Shown here: positions 1-7,964 of the stretch, piece by piece
How the letters are laid out: every line of letters starts with the position of its first letter
How positions within the stretch are numbered: position 1 is the stretch's first letter
NCBI GenBank assembly: GCA_002342065.1
Contig: DDPF01000003.1
Location: 248,001 to 312,000, forward strand
Length of the DNA stretch: 64,000 nucleotides
From: Bacteroidetes bacterium UBA2475
GTDB taxonomy: Bacteria; Bacteroidota; Bacteroidia; B-17B0; Aurantibacillaceae
Reading direction: 5' to 3'
Notes under the pieces: model-generated
Database searches by the model: none
The model's input: only the letters and a program-made list of their open reading frames with translations
What the model was told of the DNA's origin: nothing
Program-made: the position numbers and the translations under genes

Positions 1-1063
1 CACTTACAACCACATTATTACTTTATTGCGTGAGGCCTCTATCGACCCAATTGTAGAGACCATAAAAATTACTTTGTACCGTGTGGCAGATTCTTCTAAA
101 ATTGCCAACGCATTAATTAATGCCGTAAAGAATGGAAAAAAAGTTACTGTTGTAGTAGAGCTACAAGCGCGCTTTGATGAAGAGAATAATATTTACTGGG
201 CCAATAAATTACAAGAAGAAGGCGCTAAAGTAATTTACGGTGTGCAGGGTTTAAAAGTACACTCAAAACTTTTTTTAATAACCACACGTGAAGCTGGGAA
301 AGAGGTAAAATATGCCCATATTGGCACGGGTAATTTTAACGAATTAACGGCCAGGGTGTACACTGATTTGTCGCTTCTTACCTGCAACAAACTCATAGCA
401 GACGATCTGAGCAAGGTGTTTGATTTTTACGAGAATAATTTTAAAGTGTACAATTTTAAAACATTAGTTGTGGCACCGTTTTATATGCGAAAAGTATTTG
501 TTGATCTTATTCAAAAAGAAATTCAAAATGCAAAAAGTAAAAAACCTGCGGCAATAACATTAAAAATGAATAGTTTGGTTGATCAGGAGATGATACAAAA
601 ACTTTATGAGGCAAGTAAAGCGGGCGTTCAAATTACTTTGATCATAAGAGGTGCCTGTTCGCTAGTTACAGATTTTGAAGGCTGGAGCGATAATATTAAA
701 GCTTATAGCATTGTAGATAAATATTTAGAGCACACGCGGATCTTTATTTTTCATGATAATGGAAAAGAAAAAATATTTATTTCATCGGCCGACTGGATGA
801 GCCGAAATCTTGACAGCAGAAGCGAAGTGGCTGTACCAATATTTGATGAGGGTATACGCGCGCAATTAAAAGAGATCATCCGCATTCAACTATCAGGTAA
901 TACAAAAGTGCGTATCATTGATAAGAAACAGGAAAATTTTTACAAAAAGCCAAAACCCGGAGAGAAAAAAGTAAGAGCGCAGGACGAGATCTATACCTAT
1001 TTAAAAAACGACAACGACAAATTTTTGAAAATTAATAAAACAAAAAAAATAATTTATAACTGA
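1..1063 (+). CDS. ppk1: Polyphosphate kinase 1, C-terminal part (5' end outside window)
   Basis: PPK1 reversibly transfers the terminal phosphate of ATP to inorganic polyphosphate. The frame is already open at base 2, so the N-terminal half lies beyond the window and the TTG at 26 is only an internal codon. The visible part starts in the family block around REASIDP and TLYRVADSS and continues with VELQARFDEENNI. Next comes GLKVHSK, whose His corresponds to the phosphorylated catalytic His of the family, and then HIGTGNFNE. A second phospholipase-D-like half (SLVTDFEGW, ISSADWMSRNLDSRSE) and a Lys-rich C-terminus follow, as in complete PPK1. The stop overlaps the ATG of the next gene by one base (TGATG), so ppk1 and the Ppx-like gene are probably translationally coupled. 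Family assignment is very secure. Confidence 0.96.
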   Translation, partial: TYNHIITLLREASIDPIVETIKITLYRVADSSKIANALINAVKNGKKVTVVVELQARFDEENNIYWANKLQEEGAKVIYGVQGLKVHSKLFLITTREAGKEVKYAHIGTGNFNELTARVYTDLSLLTCNKLIADDLSKVFDFYENNFKVYNFKTLVVAPFYMRKVFVDLIQKEIQNAKSKKPAAITLKMNSLVDQEMIQKLYEASKAGVQITLIIRGACSLVTDFEGWSDNIKAYSIVDKYLEHTRIFIFHDNGKEKIFISSADWMSRNLDSRSEVAVPIFDEGIRAQLKEIIRIQLSGNTKVRIIDKKQENFYKKPKPGEKKVRAQDEIYTYLKNDNDKFLKINKTKKIIYN

Positions 1064-1953
1064 TGATCTTTGCAGCTATTGATATTGGAAGCAACGCCAT
1101 GCGCCTCTTATTTTGCCGTGTTTACGTAATGGATGGCAAACCCCATTTTAGCAAAGAAGAACTTTTCAGGATGCCCATAAGGTTAGGAGAAGACGTTTTT
1201 ACGATTGGGAAAATATCAGAGCAAAAATCTGAAAAATTAATTACTGCTTTAAAAGGATATTCTGAATTAATTAAAGCTTATGGTGTAGAAGCATACCGCG
1301 CCGTAGCAACCAGCGCTATGCGTGATGCTGCTAATGGCGCTGAGATAATTTCGCGCATTAGATCAGAAACAGGATTAAATGTAGAGATCATTGATGGTAA
1401 GAACGAAGCCTCGCTTGTATTTTCAAATCATATCGAAGAATTATTAAACCCCCGATTTGCTTATTTGTATATTGATGTGGGCGGTGGAAGTACAGAATTA
1501 ACATTGTATTTTAATAACAAAGTAGTCGCAGCCAAATCGTTCAACATTGGCACTGTGAGAATGTTGCTTGACAAAGTTGATAAAGACGAATTTGAAAATA
1601 TGAAGGTGTGGTTGAAGCGTAACACGGTTGGTATTCATCCTTTAAGCGCCATTGGCTCGGGTGGCAACATTAACAAGATCTTTAAAATGAGTGGTAAAAA
1701 AGAGACCAAACATTTAAGTTACGATCGCTTAAAAGGATTGTACGATATGCTCTGTTCTTATACTTACCAGGAAAGAATTGAACGTCTTGATCTGAAGCCT
1801 GACCGTGCCGACGTAATTGTGCCAGCCGCTAAAATATTTTTAACCATTATGAAGAACGCTGACATTGAAAAAGTATATGTGCCGCAAATTGGTTTATCAG
1901 ATGGATTGGTACACGAGATGTATGATAGCCACATAAAAAAATTAAGTAAATAA
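1063..1953 (+). CDS. Ppx/GppA-family exopolyphosphatase-like phosphatase (short form)
   Basis: This is an ASKHA-fold phosphatase of the Ppx/GppA family, which hydrolyses polyphosphate ends or pppGpp. The phosphate-1 loop appears as AAIDIGSNAMRLL near residue 4, the central block as AVATSAMRDAANG near 85, the phosphate-2 loop as IDVGGGSTELTLY near 137 and the adenosine-type loop as AIGSGGNINK near 196. At 296 residues it is the short form without the C-terminal HD-like domain of E. coli Ppx. It overlaps ppk1 by one base, which supports a polyphosphate role: synthesis and degradation enzymes made from one message. Whether it prefers polyphosphate or pppGpp cannot be read from the sequence. Confidence 0.93.
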   Translation: MIFAAIDIGSNAMRLLFCRVYVMDGKPHFSKEELFRMPIRLGEDVFTIGKISEQKSEKLITALKGYSELIKAYGVEAYRAVATSAMRDAANGAEIISRIRSETGLNVEIIDGKNEASLVFSNHIEELLNPRFAYLYIDVGGGSTELTLYFNNKVVAAKSFNIGTVRMLLDKVDKDEFENMKVWLKRNTVGIHPLSAIGSGGNINKIFKMSGKKETKHLSYDRLKGLYDMLCSYTYQERIERLDLKPDRADVIVPAAKIFLTIMKNADIEKVYVPQIGLSDGLVHEMYDSHIKKLSK

Positions 1954-1954
1954 T

Positions 1955-2764
1955 TTGTTCATTCAAAATTTTATATGTTTTCTTTCTTTTGGCATCACCG
2001 ATGCTGTGGATATTTTATTGGTGGCCGTTATACTTTACCTTGCTTACAATTTAGTTAAAGGCACATCGGCCGTAAATATTTTTATTGGCCTCGCTTTTAT
2101 TTATTTTGCCTACATTATTATTAAAGCATTTGATCTTCGGTTGCTTTCTTCTATCATTGGTAAATTTGTAAATGTGGGTGTAATTGCAGTGATGATCGTG
2201 TTCCAGCAAGAGATCAGAAAATTCTTATTGTACATTGGTTCTAACGAATTTTTAAGGAATAAGAATTGGAAGAATATCTTTAAACGCAGCTTTGTAAACA
2301 ACAGCGATAAAGAAATTTATTTAAATATTGAAGCAGTGGTAGATGCCTGTTTTAATATGAGCGAAACAAAAACAGGAGCCCTAATAATTATTGCCCGCAA
2401 ATCGGATCTTAAATTTTTTATTAATACAGGTGATCTTTTAGACTCAGGTTTAACCAGTCGCATGCTGGAGAATATCTTCTTTAAAAACTCGCCTCTGCAT
2501 GATGGCGCCGTAATTATACAGGATAACAGAATTCTGGCAGCAAGATGCGTTTTACCGGTAACAGAAAAAGAAAATTTTCCGGCTAATTACGGTATGCGCC
2601 ACCGCGCGGCCGTTGGCATCACCGAAAATACAGATGCACTGGCTATCTCTGTAAGTGAACAAACAGGAGCTGTTTCGTTTACCATGCATTCTGAAATAAC
2701 GCCAAATATTAATAAACAAACGTTAACATTTCTGTTAGAAAAAAACCTTAAACAATTAAACTAA
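1955..2764 (+). CDS. cdaA: Diadenylate cyclase CdaA (DisA_N domain membrane protein)
   Basis: The enzyme condenses two ATP into the second messenger c-di-AMP. The N-terminus holds about three hydrophobic helices (roughly residues 15-85: DILLVAVILYLAYNLV, NIFIGLAFIYFAYIII, VGVIAVMIVF), followed by the cytosolic DAC domain. The catalytic signature is present as SPLHDGAVIIQ (DGA motif) and GMRHRAAVGITE (RHR motif). At 269 residues it has normal CdaA length. The start is a TTG one base after the previous stop; the next possible starts would cut into the first membrane helix, so TTG is preferred. It follows ppx directly, so c-di-AMP synthesis is in the same transcription unit as polyphosphate metabolism. 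Regulators such as CdaR are not seen beside it. Confidence 0.94.
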   Translation: MFIQNFICFLSFGITDAVDILLVAVILYLAYNLVKGTSAVNIFIGLAFIYFAYIIIKAFDLRLLSSIIGKFVNVGVIAVMIVFQQEIRKFLLYIGSNEFLRNKNWKNIFKRSFVNNSDKEIYLNIEAVVDACFNMSETKTGALIIIARKSDLKFFINTGDLLDSGLTSRMLENIFFKNSPLHDGAVIIQDNRILAARCVLPVTEKENFPANYGMRHRAAVGITENTDALAISVSEQTGAVSFTMHSEITPNINKQTLTFLLEKNLKQLN

Positions 2765-2793
2765 AAAATAGTAATTTCAAAAAAAATACGAAA

Positions 2794-3309
2794 ATGAATA
2801 TTTCAGAAGACAAAGCAGTATCGGTTAATTATTATTTAACCTCGAGTAAAAATAATCAACCCGAACAATTAATAGAACAAACTTCTACCGAACATCCTTT
2901 TGTTTTTTTATTTGGATTTGGTGGTGTGTTACCGGATTTTGAATCGAATTTGATGGGAAAACAAAAAGGCGATAAATTTGATTTTCATATAGGATCAGAA
3001 AAAGCATATGGCGCATTTGAAAAAGATTACGTTGTAAAAATTGATAAAGCTGCTTTTGAAGTAGAAGGTAAATTTGACGATGCACGCATTAAAGTTGGTG
3101 AAGATGTGGAGATGAACGATGCCGATGGCAACCAGTTAGTAGGTAAAGTTTTAGAAATAACCGACGCACATGTTGAAATGGATTTTAACCATCCTTTAGC
3201 CGGGCACGACCTGCATTTTATTGGCGAAGTATTAGATGTACGCGAAGCTACACAGGAAGAACTTGACCATGGCCATATTCATGGTCCGGGCGGACATCAT
3301 CATCATTAG
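2794..3309 (+). CDS. SlyD-like FKBP-type peptidyl-prolyl isomerase with His-rich tail
   Basis: A 171-residue cytosolic FKBP of the SlyD type: a prolyl isomerase with an inserted chaperone flap, and in many members a metal-binding tail. The FKBP core is visible as FGFGGVLPDFESNLMGKQKGD (residues about 40-60) and EKAYGAFEKDYV. The insert-in-flap region lies near residues 85-130, and the closing strand is FNHPLAGHDLHFIGEVLDVR, a typical SlyD end. The last residues are rich in His and Gly (HGHIHGPGG then four His), resembling the nickel-binding tail of E. coli SlyD but much shorter. There is no signal peptide. It lies 29 bases after cdaA on the same strand and probably closes this operon; no clear hairpin terminator follows. 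Confidence 0.9.
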   Translation: MNISEDKAVSVNYYLTSSKNNQPEQLIEQTSTEHPFVFLFGFGGVLPDFESNLMGKQKGDKFDFHIGSEKAYGAFEKDYVVKIDKAAFEVEGKFDDARIKVGEDVEMNDADGNQLVGKVLEITDAHVEMDFNHPLAGHDLHFIGEVLDVREATQEELDHGHIHGPGGHHHH

Positions 3310-3354
3310 GATAGGTAACTTTCTGCTCATTTTAAAATAAGCCGAAAACATTGA

Positions 3355-4515
3355 ATGATAAAATCACTTCATATAGTAATCCTGATTTATTTCTCAATGT
3401 CTATTTTTGGGCAAGTTAATCTTGTACAAAATCCAAGTTTTGAAATTTACACGTCTTGCCCAACTGCCTTTAGCGAATTAAATAAAGCTTCACCTTGGTA
3501 CGGAACTAATAATAGTTCTGAGCTATTTAATTTTTGTGGAACTTCTACGGCAAATGCTCCTAATACTTGGTACGGCTTTCAAGTGGCTCGGACAGGAAAT
3601 GCATATGCGGGACAATACTTCATGAATGGTTATGGTATGAGTACTAGAGAATACATTCAAGCCCCATTAACTCATTCACTTAATGCAGGTGACTGTTATT
3701 TAGTTAAGTTTTATGTGAATTGTGTTAACAAGATAATTAACTACGCATGTAATAATTTCGCCGCACATCTTTCAGCATACGGATATACTACCTCATTGTA
3801 TGCTGCTACCTCTTATACCCCTCAAATTTATTTAGTTAATAATCCTATTATCACTGATACTATAAATTGGACTGAAATTGGGGGTATCTATACCGCTCAG
3901 GGAGGGGAAAAATATATAACAATCGGCAATTTTAAAAATGATCTAAATACTGATACTTTAAGGACAAATAACGGAACGATTAGCGCTTCTTATTATTATA
4001 TAGATGATGTTTCTACAGAATTAATTACTTCTCCAAACTGGCAACTAAAAGATACTATTATCATTTCAGGAGATAGTGTCTTAATAGGTCCCTTATATAG
4101 TGGACTAACATGCGCTTGGTTTGATATGGTTGGCGCGCCGATAGGAACCGGAGCTGGAATATACGTCAAACCACTTTCGACAACTAGTTATGTATTGCAA
4201 CAATCATTTTGTAACAGTACTTTTTTTGATACAATTACTGTATACGTTAGTGCATTAAACATTATGGAAAAATTAAAATTTTCTGATATTAAAATTTATC
4301 CTAATCCTACCTCAGAAACGCTGTATATTGATAGTAAGGTTTTTATTGAGCCAGAAACCCAAATCGAAATAATAACAACACTTAACCAAACTATTCTAAA
4401 GTCTAATTATAAATCACAATTAGATATTTCGAATCTTGATAAAGGGCTATATTTGTTTCAGTTAAAAAATAATTTTGGTCCAATAATCACTAAACGACTA
4501 ATAGTTTTTAAATAA
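3355..4515 (+). CDS. Secreted protein with T9SS type A sorting domain
   Basis: A 386-residue exported protein of unknown activity. It has a Sec signal peptide (residues 1-19, hydrophobic run IVILIYFSMSIFGQ) and a mature start NLVQNPSFEIYTSCP. This is followed by a beta-rich, Cys-containing domain typical of Bacteroidota surface proteins that open with N(L/I)VxNxSFE and look like carbohydrate-binding or jelly-roll modules. The last 75 residues form a type IX sorting domain: it begins IKIYPNPTSETLYI and ends LDKGLYLFQLKNN with a basic last strand. The protein should therefore cross the outer membrane through the T9SS and be anchored or released at the surface. It stands alone on the plus strand; base composition is as AT-rich as its neighbours. 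Confidence 0.85.
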   Translation: MIKSLHIVILIYFSMSIFGQVNLVQNPSFEIYTSCPTAFSELNKASPWYGTNNSSELFNFCGTSTANAPNTWYGFQVARTGNAYAGQYFMNGYGMSTREYIQAPLTHSLNAGDCYLVKFYVNCVNKIINYACNNFAAHLSAYGYTTSLYAATSYTPQIYLVNNPIITDTINWTEIGGIYTAQGGEKYITIGNFKNDLNTDTLRTNNGTISASYYYIDDVSTELITSPNWQLKDTIIISGDSVLIGPLYSGLTCAWFDMVGAPIGTGAGIYVKPLSTTSYVLQQSFCNSTFFDTITVYVSALNIMEKLKFSDIKIYPNPTSETLYIDSKVFIEPETQIEIITTLNQTILKSNYKSQLDISNLDKGLYLFQLKNNFGPIITKRLIVFK

Positions 4516-4538
4516 ATTTTGTGAGACTACACAGCGGT

Positions 4539-4617
4539 GTTGATTTTTACTCCCCCTCTCTTACTCACAGATCCAAAGTCATACTTCAGCTTTACAATAC
4601 ACATGGTTTTCGCGCTA
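4539..4617 (-). pseudogene. Duplicated 3' end of the neighbouring secreted-protein gene (remnant)
   Basis: Read on the minus strand, this stretch translates to SAKTMCIVKLKYDFGSVSKR, nearly identical to the last residues of the gene at 4800-5807 (NAKTMRIVKLKYDFGSVSKR). At DNA level the two copies share most of about 80 bases. This copy has two extra bases near the end (ctctc against ctc), which removes the stop used by the intact gene, and nothing upstream continues the reading frame. It is therefore a leftover of a second copy of the gene end, lying 3 bases from the inverted-repeat element at 4621-4759. Confidence 0.75.
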
Positions 4618-4620
4618 GCA

Positions 4621-4759
4621 CACACAGTATCTCCCTCTTGAGGGAGTGCCCGGAGAGCGAGGGAGGATTTTAAGATTTAGAAAATGGTGCTCAAAAAATT
4701 TTATACATAACCCTCCTCCGTCGCTACGCGCCACCTCCTCCAGAGGAGGACACTGTGTG
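4621..4759. repeat. 139-bp MITE-like element with imperfect terminal inverted repeats
   Basis: The segment begins CACACAGT (4621-4628) and ends ACTGTGTG (4752-4759). The arms remain complementary, with mismatches, for about 45 bases on each side: the left arm runs to about 4668 and the right arm from 4711. Each arm contains a smaller hairpin (ctccctcttgagggag on the left, cctcctccagaggagg on the right). The arms are much richer in G+C than the surroundings, and the 40-base middle is AT-rich. There is no coding capacity. This fits a small non-autonomous mobile or intergenic palindromic element. It sits between two copies of the same gene end (4539-4617 and 4794-4870). Confidence 0.7.
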
Positions 4760-4799
4760 CCTAAAATAATAGTAAAACGTTTGTTGTTTCGAGTTGATC

Positions 4800-5807
4800 T
4801 TACTCCCCCCTCTTACTCACAGAACCAAAGTCATACTTCAGTTTTACAATACGCATGGTCTTCGCGTTGGGATCGCGGATGATGAAAGAATTTAATAAAC
4901 CGTTGTTGGAATCGGTGATATAACTTATCTCTTTTACTAAAAGATCGTTCTTATAATGCTTTTCGGTGTAGAGTTCTTTATTTTTTTCATCATACTCGTA
5001 AGTGATCTTCATGTCAACAGTGTTATTTGCATTGCCTTTAAATTTAGCAACTGATAAACGGTTGTTGATGTATTCAAACTTATGTTCCTGCATGATCCAG
5101 GATGCAGCGGTGTAATTCTCAATGGTTTCTTTTTTTCTACCTAAACTATCGTAATTCGTTATTAATTCTTTGTACGAACGGTTCTCGTTATTTAAATAGG
5201 TGCATTTAGTTTGTCCCGAAGAATATTTTGTGTACTGGAAACTATCTTCGCTTAACAACACCTGGTTACCTAAAATAAAAACAGATTTATCTTTACTGTT
5301 GTTGGTCTCTTTAAAACGTAATTCTTTCGTGAGTTGCTTATCTGCATTGTAACGGTAATAACGACTTTCGTAATAATTAAAACCATCGTAATAACGTTTA
5401 CAAATTAAATTATTGCCGTCGTAAAAATAAGAAGTACTAACTGTGTCGTAAATATACACGTTCTCAATTCTCGTACCACCATTGCTTATCTTTCTTCTTT
5501 TACGATAAACAGGAGGTGTAGAAATTTCTTTTTCAATGGTCTTTATAATGGTGGTATAAAAATAACGGCTGATCTTTCCATTGGTATCAAAGTCGTAAGA
5601 CTCCACCAAACTTTTATCAATGGCCACTTCAAAATCTTTTTTATCAATAATATCAAAAGTAATACGTTTAATATTATTGTTCTTAATAACATCAGGATTA
5701 AAACTGTGTTGTTTTTCGAAAGCAGTTTCGGTAGTAGGCAAAAGCACTTGTGTTCTTGCTGTTAAACAAAAAACAAAAGAAAAAAGTATCAGTATAAATT
5801 TATTCAA
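4800..5807 (-). CDS. Secreted protein of unknown function, YD-repeat-like strands
   Basis: I do not recognise a named family. The preferred start is the TTG at 5807, which gives NKFILILFSFVFCLTARTQ, a good signal peptide; a longer frame up to 5870 exists but lies inside the preceding gene. The mature part is about 315 residues, rich in Tyr, Asn and Lys, with repeating short strands such as YFYDGNNLICKRYYDG, YYRYNADKQLTKELRF and ITYEYDEKNKELYTEK. These resemble the YD/RHS or MORN-like strands of many exported Bacteroidota proteins. No sorting domain is visible, so it is probably periplasmic. It overlaps the 3' end of the DUF255 gene by 8 bases on the same strand and is probably co-transcribed. 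Its own 3' end is duplicated at 4539-4617. Confidence 0.7.
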   Translation of the reverse strand: MNKFILILFSFVFCLTARTQVLLPTTETAFEKQHSFNPDVIKNNNIKRITFDIIDKKDFEVAIDKSLVESYDFDTNGKISRYFYTTIIKTIEKEISTPPVYRKRRKISNGGTRIENVYIYDTVSTSYFYDGNNLICKRYYDGFNYYESRYYRYNADKQLTKELRFKETNNSKDKSVFILGNQVLLSEDSFQYTKYSSGQTKCTYLNNENRSYKELITNYDSLGRKKETIENYTAASWIMQEHKFEYINNRLSVAKFKGNANNTVDMKITYEYDEKNKELYTEKHYKNDLLVKEISYITDSNNGLLNSFIIRDPNAKTMRIVKLKYDFGSVSKRGE

Positions 5808-7830
5808 GTTGCATAAGTGCTTCTTCAACAGACTCGACAGGTTGTTTACAAGCCTGGTTCTCGCAAACATATATCATTGTTTTTTGCGGGTTAAACCTGT
5901 TACTTGTTAACGGAAGGGCCGAGTCGGTGGCGCTTACCGCTAAAATCGCATTTGTTATGCCTTGTTGGTAAAGGGCCGCCAACTTTTCATTAACATTTTT
6001 ACCAACAATGGCAATCTCTTTAAAAGGAAAGACCAAATGAAGCGCCAAACAGCCCCAGTTGCTGTATCCTGGGCCATATTCCTTAAGCTCTACAGCCACA
6101 CAATTTAACATCTTCTGTGCCTTTTTTGTCCATTCTTCGGCGCCAAAATAGCTTCCAAGGTAAAATAAATTAAGTGCCATTTGCGAATTAGAGGCCGGAA
6201 TAACGTTGTCAGAGGTCTCGGAAGTACGCGCTACTAATTGCGAAGAAGAGTTGTTGGTGTAGTATAATAATTCGCTTTTTGGATTCTCGAATTGTTTTAA
6301 TGCCAGCTCGGTTAAACTTTTTGCTTTACTTAAATAATCTTCGTCTTGCGTAACTAAATAAACATGTTGCAGGGCTTCAATGGTAAAAGCATAATCGTCT
6401 AAGAAGGCATCAATTTTTGCTTTACCATTTTTATAAGTGCGTAATAAAGTTCCGTCGGCATTTGATAATTTATTTAAAATAAAATTAATAGATGACAAAC
6501 AAATTTCTTTGTATTCATTCTTTCCAAAACTTAAATAGGCTTTTGCGTAAGCGGTGCACATTAACGCATTCCACGACGTAATTGATTTATCATCTAGTCC
6601 CGGCATAATTCGACTTTTAACTTCTTGTTTTAAGATCTCTTTACAGGCATTAATTTTTTCGTTGAGTTGTTCTTGCGTTAAATTAAATTTGGCGAGTACT
6701 TCGTGTAGATTTTCTGCGCGCATTAAAATATAATTGCCGTGCTCCCAATAGCCTGTATCATTTATTTCGTAATACATGGCAAATACATCATAGTTTTCCC
6801 CTAACAGATCTTTCAGATCTAATTGGTTCCATACATAATACTTCCCTTCTTCACCATCGCTATCCGCATCAAAAGCAGAATAAAAACAACCTTCTTCGGT
6901 GTACCAGTATTGTTTTACAAAAGCTAAAGTGTCTTCTGCGATTTCTTTGTACAATTTATTTTTTGTGAGTGTAAAAGCTTCACAGTATAATGAAACGAGT
7001 TGCGAATTATCGTACAACATTTTTTCAAAGTGCGGAACTTTCCAAAGCATATCAGTACTATATCTTGCAAAACCGCCGTGCAGCTGATCGTAAATACCAC
7101 CGTAAGCCATTTTTGTCAAGGTAAGTTTTACATGTTTTAATAATTCAGCATCTTTATTTAAAACGGCATAACGCAACAAAAATTGGTAATTAGATGGCAA
7201 AGGAAATTTCGGCGCCTTGTTTGGTCCGCCTTGTTTATTATCAAAACCTGTTTTCCATTTTTTAATGCTTGCTTCCAGCAAAGTTTTATCAACCGCAAGA
7301 TCATTATGTTTTTGCGTGGTTACTAATTCTGCCTGATTGATACCATCGGTTAAATTTTGTGCGTATTCAATGGCTTTCTCTTTATTTTCAGTAAACAAAC
7401 CTGATAAACCTTTTAAGATATCCATCCATTTACTTTTATTAAAATAAGTGCCGCCATAAATTGGCCTGCCATCAGGTAAAGTAAAACAATTCAAGGGCCA
7501 GCCGCCGGAACCCGTCATTAGCTGTACCGCCTGCATATATAACATGTCTACATCTGCGCGCTCTTCCCTATCTACTTTAATATTTATGAAATGTTCGTTC
7601 ATTAATTTTGCTACTTCAGCATCTTCAAAACTTTCGTGTTCCATTACATGGCACCAATGGCAAGCGCTGTAACCAATGCTAATAAGCACGGGCTTGTTCT
7701 CTTTCTTGGCTTTTTCAAAGGCAGCATCCGAAAAAGGCAACCAATTTACAGGGTTGTATGCATGTTGCAAGAGGTAAGGACTGCTTTCGTTTATTAAACT
7801 ATTTGGCGTTCTATTTTTGGCTGAATTCAT
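5800..7830 (-). CDS. DUF255 / thioredoxin-domain protein (YyaL, SPATA20 family)
   Basis: A 676-residue soluble protein with an N-terminal thioredoxin-like DUF255 domain fused to a large (alpha/alpha)6-barrel-like domain resembling glycosidases and epimerases. The hallmark N-terminus is present: SSPYLLQHAYNPVNWLPF, then the CxxC pair CHWC at residues 57-60 in GYSACHWCHVMEHESF, and GGWPLNCFTLPDGRPIYGGTYF. The rest contains barrel motifs such as GGIYDQLHGGFARYSTD and FYSAFDADSDGEEGKYYVW. Family length is usually 650-700 residues, so it is intact. The biochemical role of the family is not settled; redox or sugar-related activity has been suggested. No signal peptide is present. It begins the two-gene minus-strand unit that ends at 4800. 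Confidence 0.93.
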   Translation of the reverse strand: MNSAKNRTPNSLINESSPYLLQHAYNPVNWLPFSDAAFEKAKKENKPVLISIGYSACHWCHVMEHESFEDAEVAKLMNEHFINIKVDREERADVDMLYMQAVQLMTGSGGWPLNCFTLPDGRPIYGGTYFNKSKWMDILKGLSGLFTENKEKAIEYAQNLTDGINQAELVTTQKHNDLAVDKTLLEASIKKWKTGFDNKQGGPNKAPKFPLPSNYQFLLRYAVLNKDAELLKHVKLTLTKMAYGGIYDQLHGGFARYSTDMLWKVPHFEKMLYDNSQLVSLYCEAFTLTKNKLYKEIAEDTLAFVKQYWYTEEGCFYSAFDADSDGEEGKYYVWNQLDLKDLLGENYDVFAMYYEINDTGYWEHGNYILMRAENLHEVLAKFNLTQEQLNEKINACKEILKQEVKSRIMPGLDDKSITSWNALMCTAYAKAYLSFGKNEYKEICLSSINFILNKLSNADGTLLRTYKNGKAKIDAFLDDYAFTIEALQHVYLVTQDEDYLSKAKSLTELALKQFENPKSELLYYTNNSSSQLVARTSETSDNVIPASNSQMALNLFYLGSYFGAEEWTKKAQKMLNCVAVELKEYGPGYSNWGCLALHLVFPFKEIAIVGKNVNEKLAALYQQGITNAILAVSATDSALPLTSNRFNPQKTMIYVCENQACKQPVESVEEALMQLE

Positions 7831-7964
7831 TTAAACTTTATAAGTGGTAAATATTGTATACTAAACACACAAATTTAAACATGGTTTTAAGCTTAAACCT
7901 ATATATTTAGTTAAATTTGAATAAATATTTTTTGTATCGTAAAACACAAAAAATAAGAATTACT

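Noticed and set aside
4801..4870. CRISPR or short tandem repeat array because of the repeated 80-base unit
   Set aside because: Only two copies occur, they correspond to a gene end, and the spacer is a single inverted-repeat element.
4646..4882. A 78-codon frame across the inverted-repeat element
   Set aside because: It runs through the palindromic arm and over the end of the minus-strand gene; it is a product of the repeat and not a gene.
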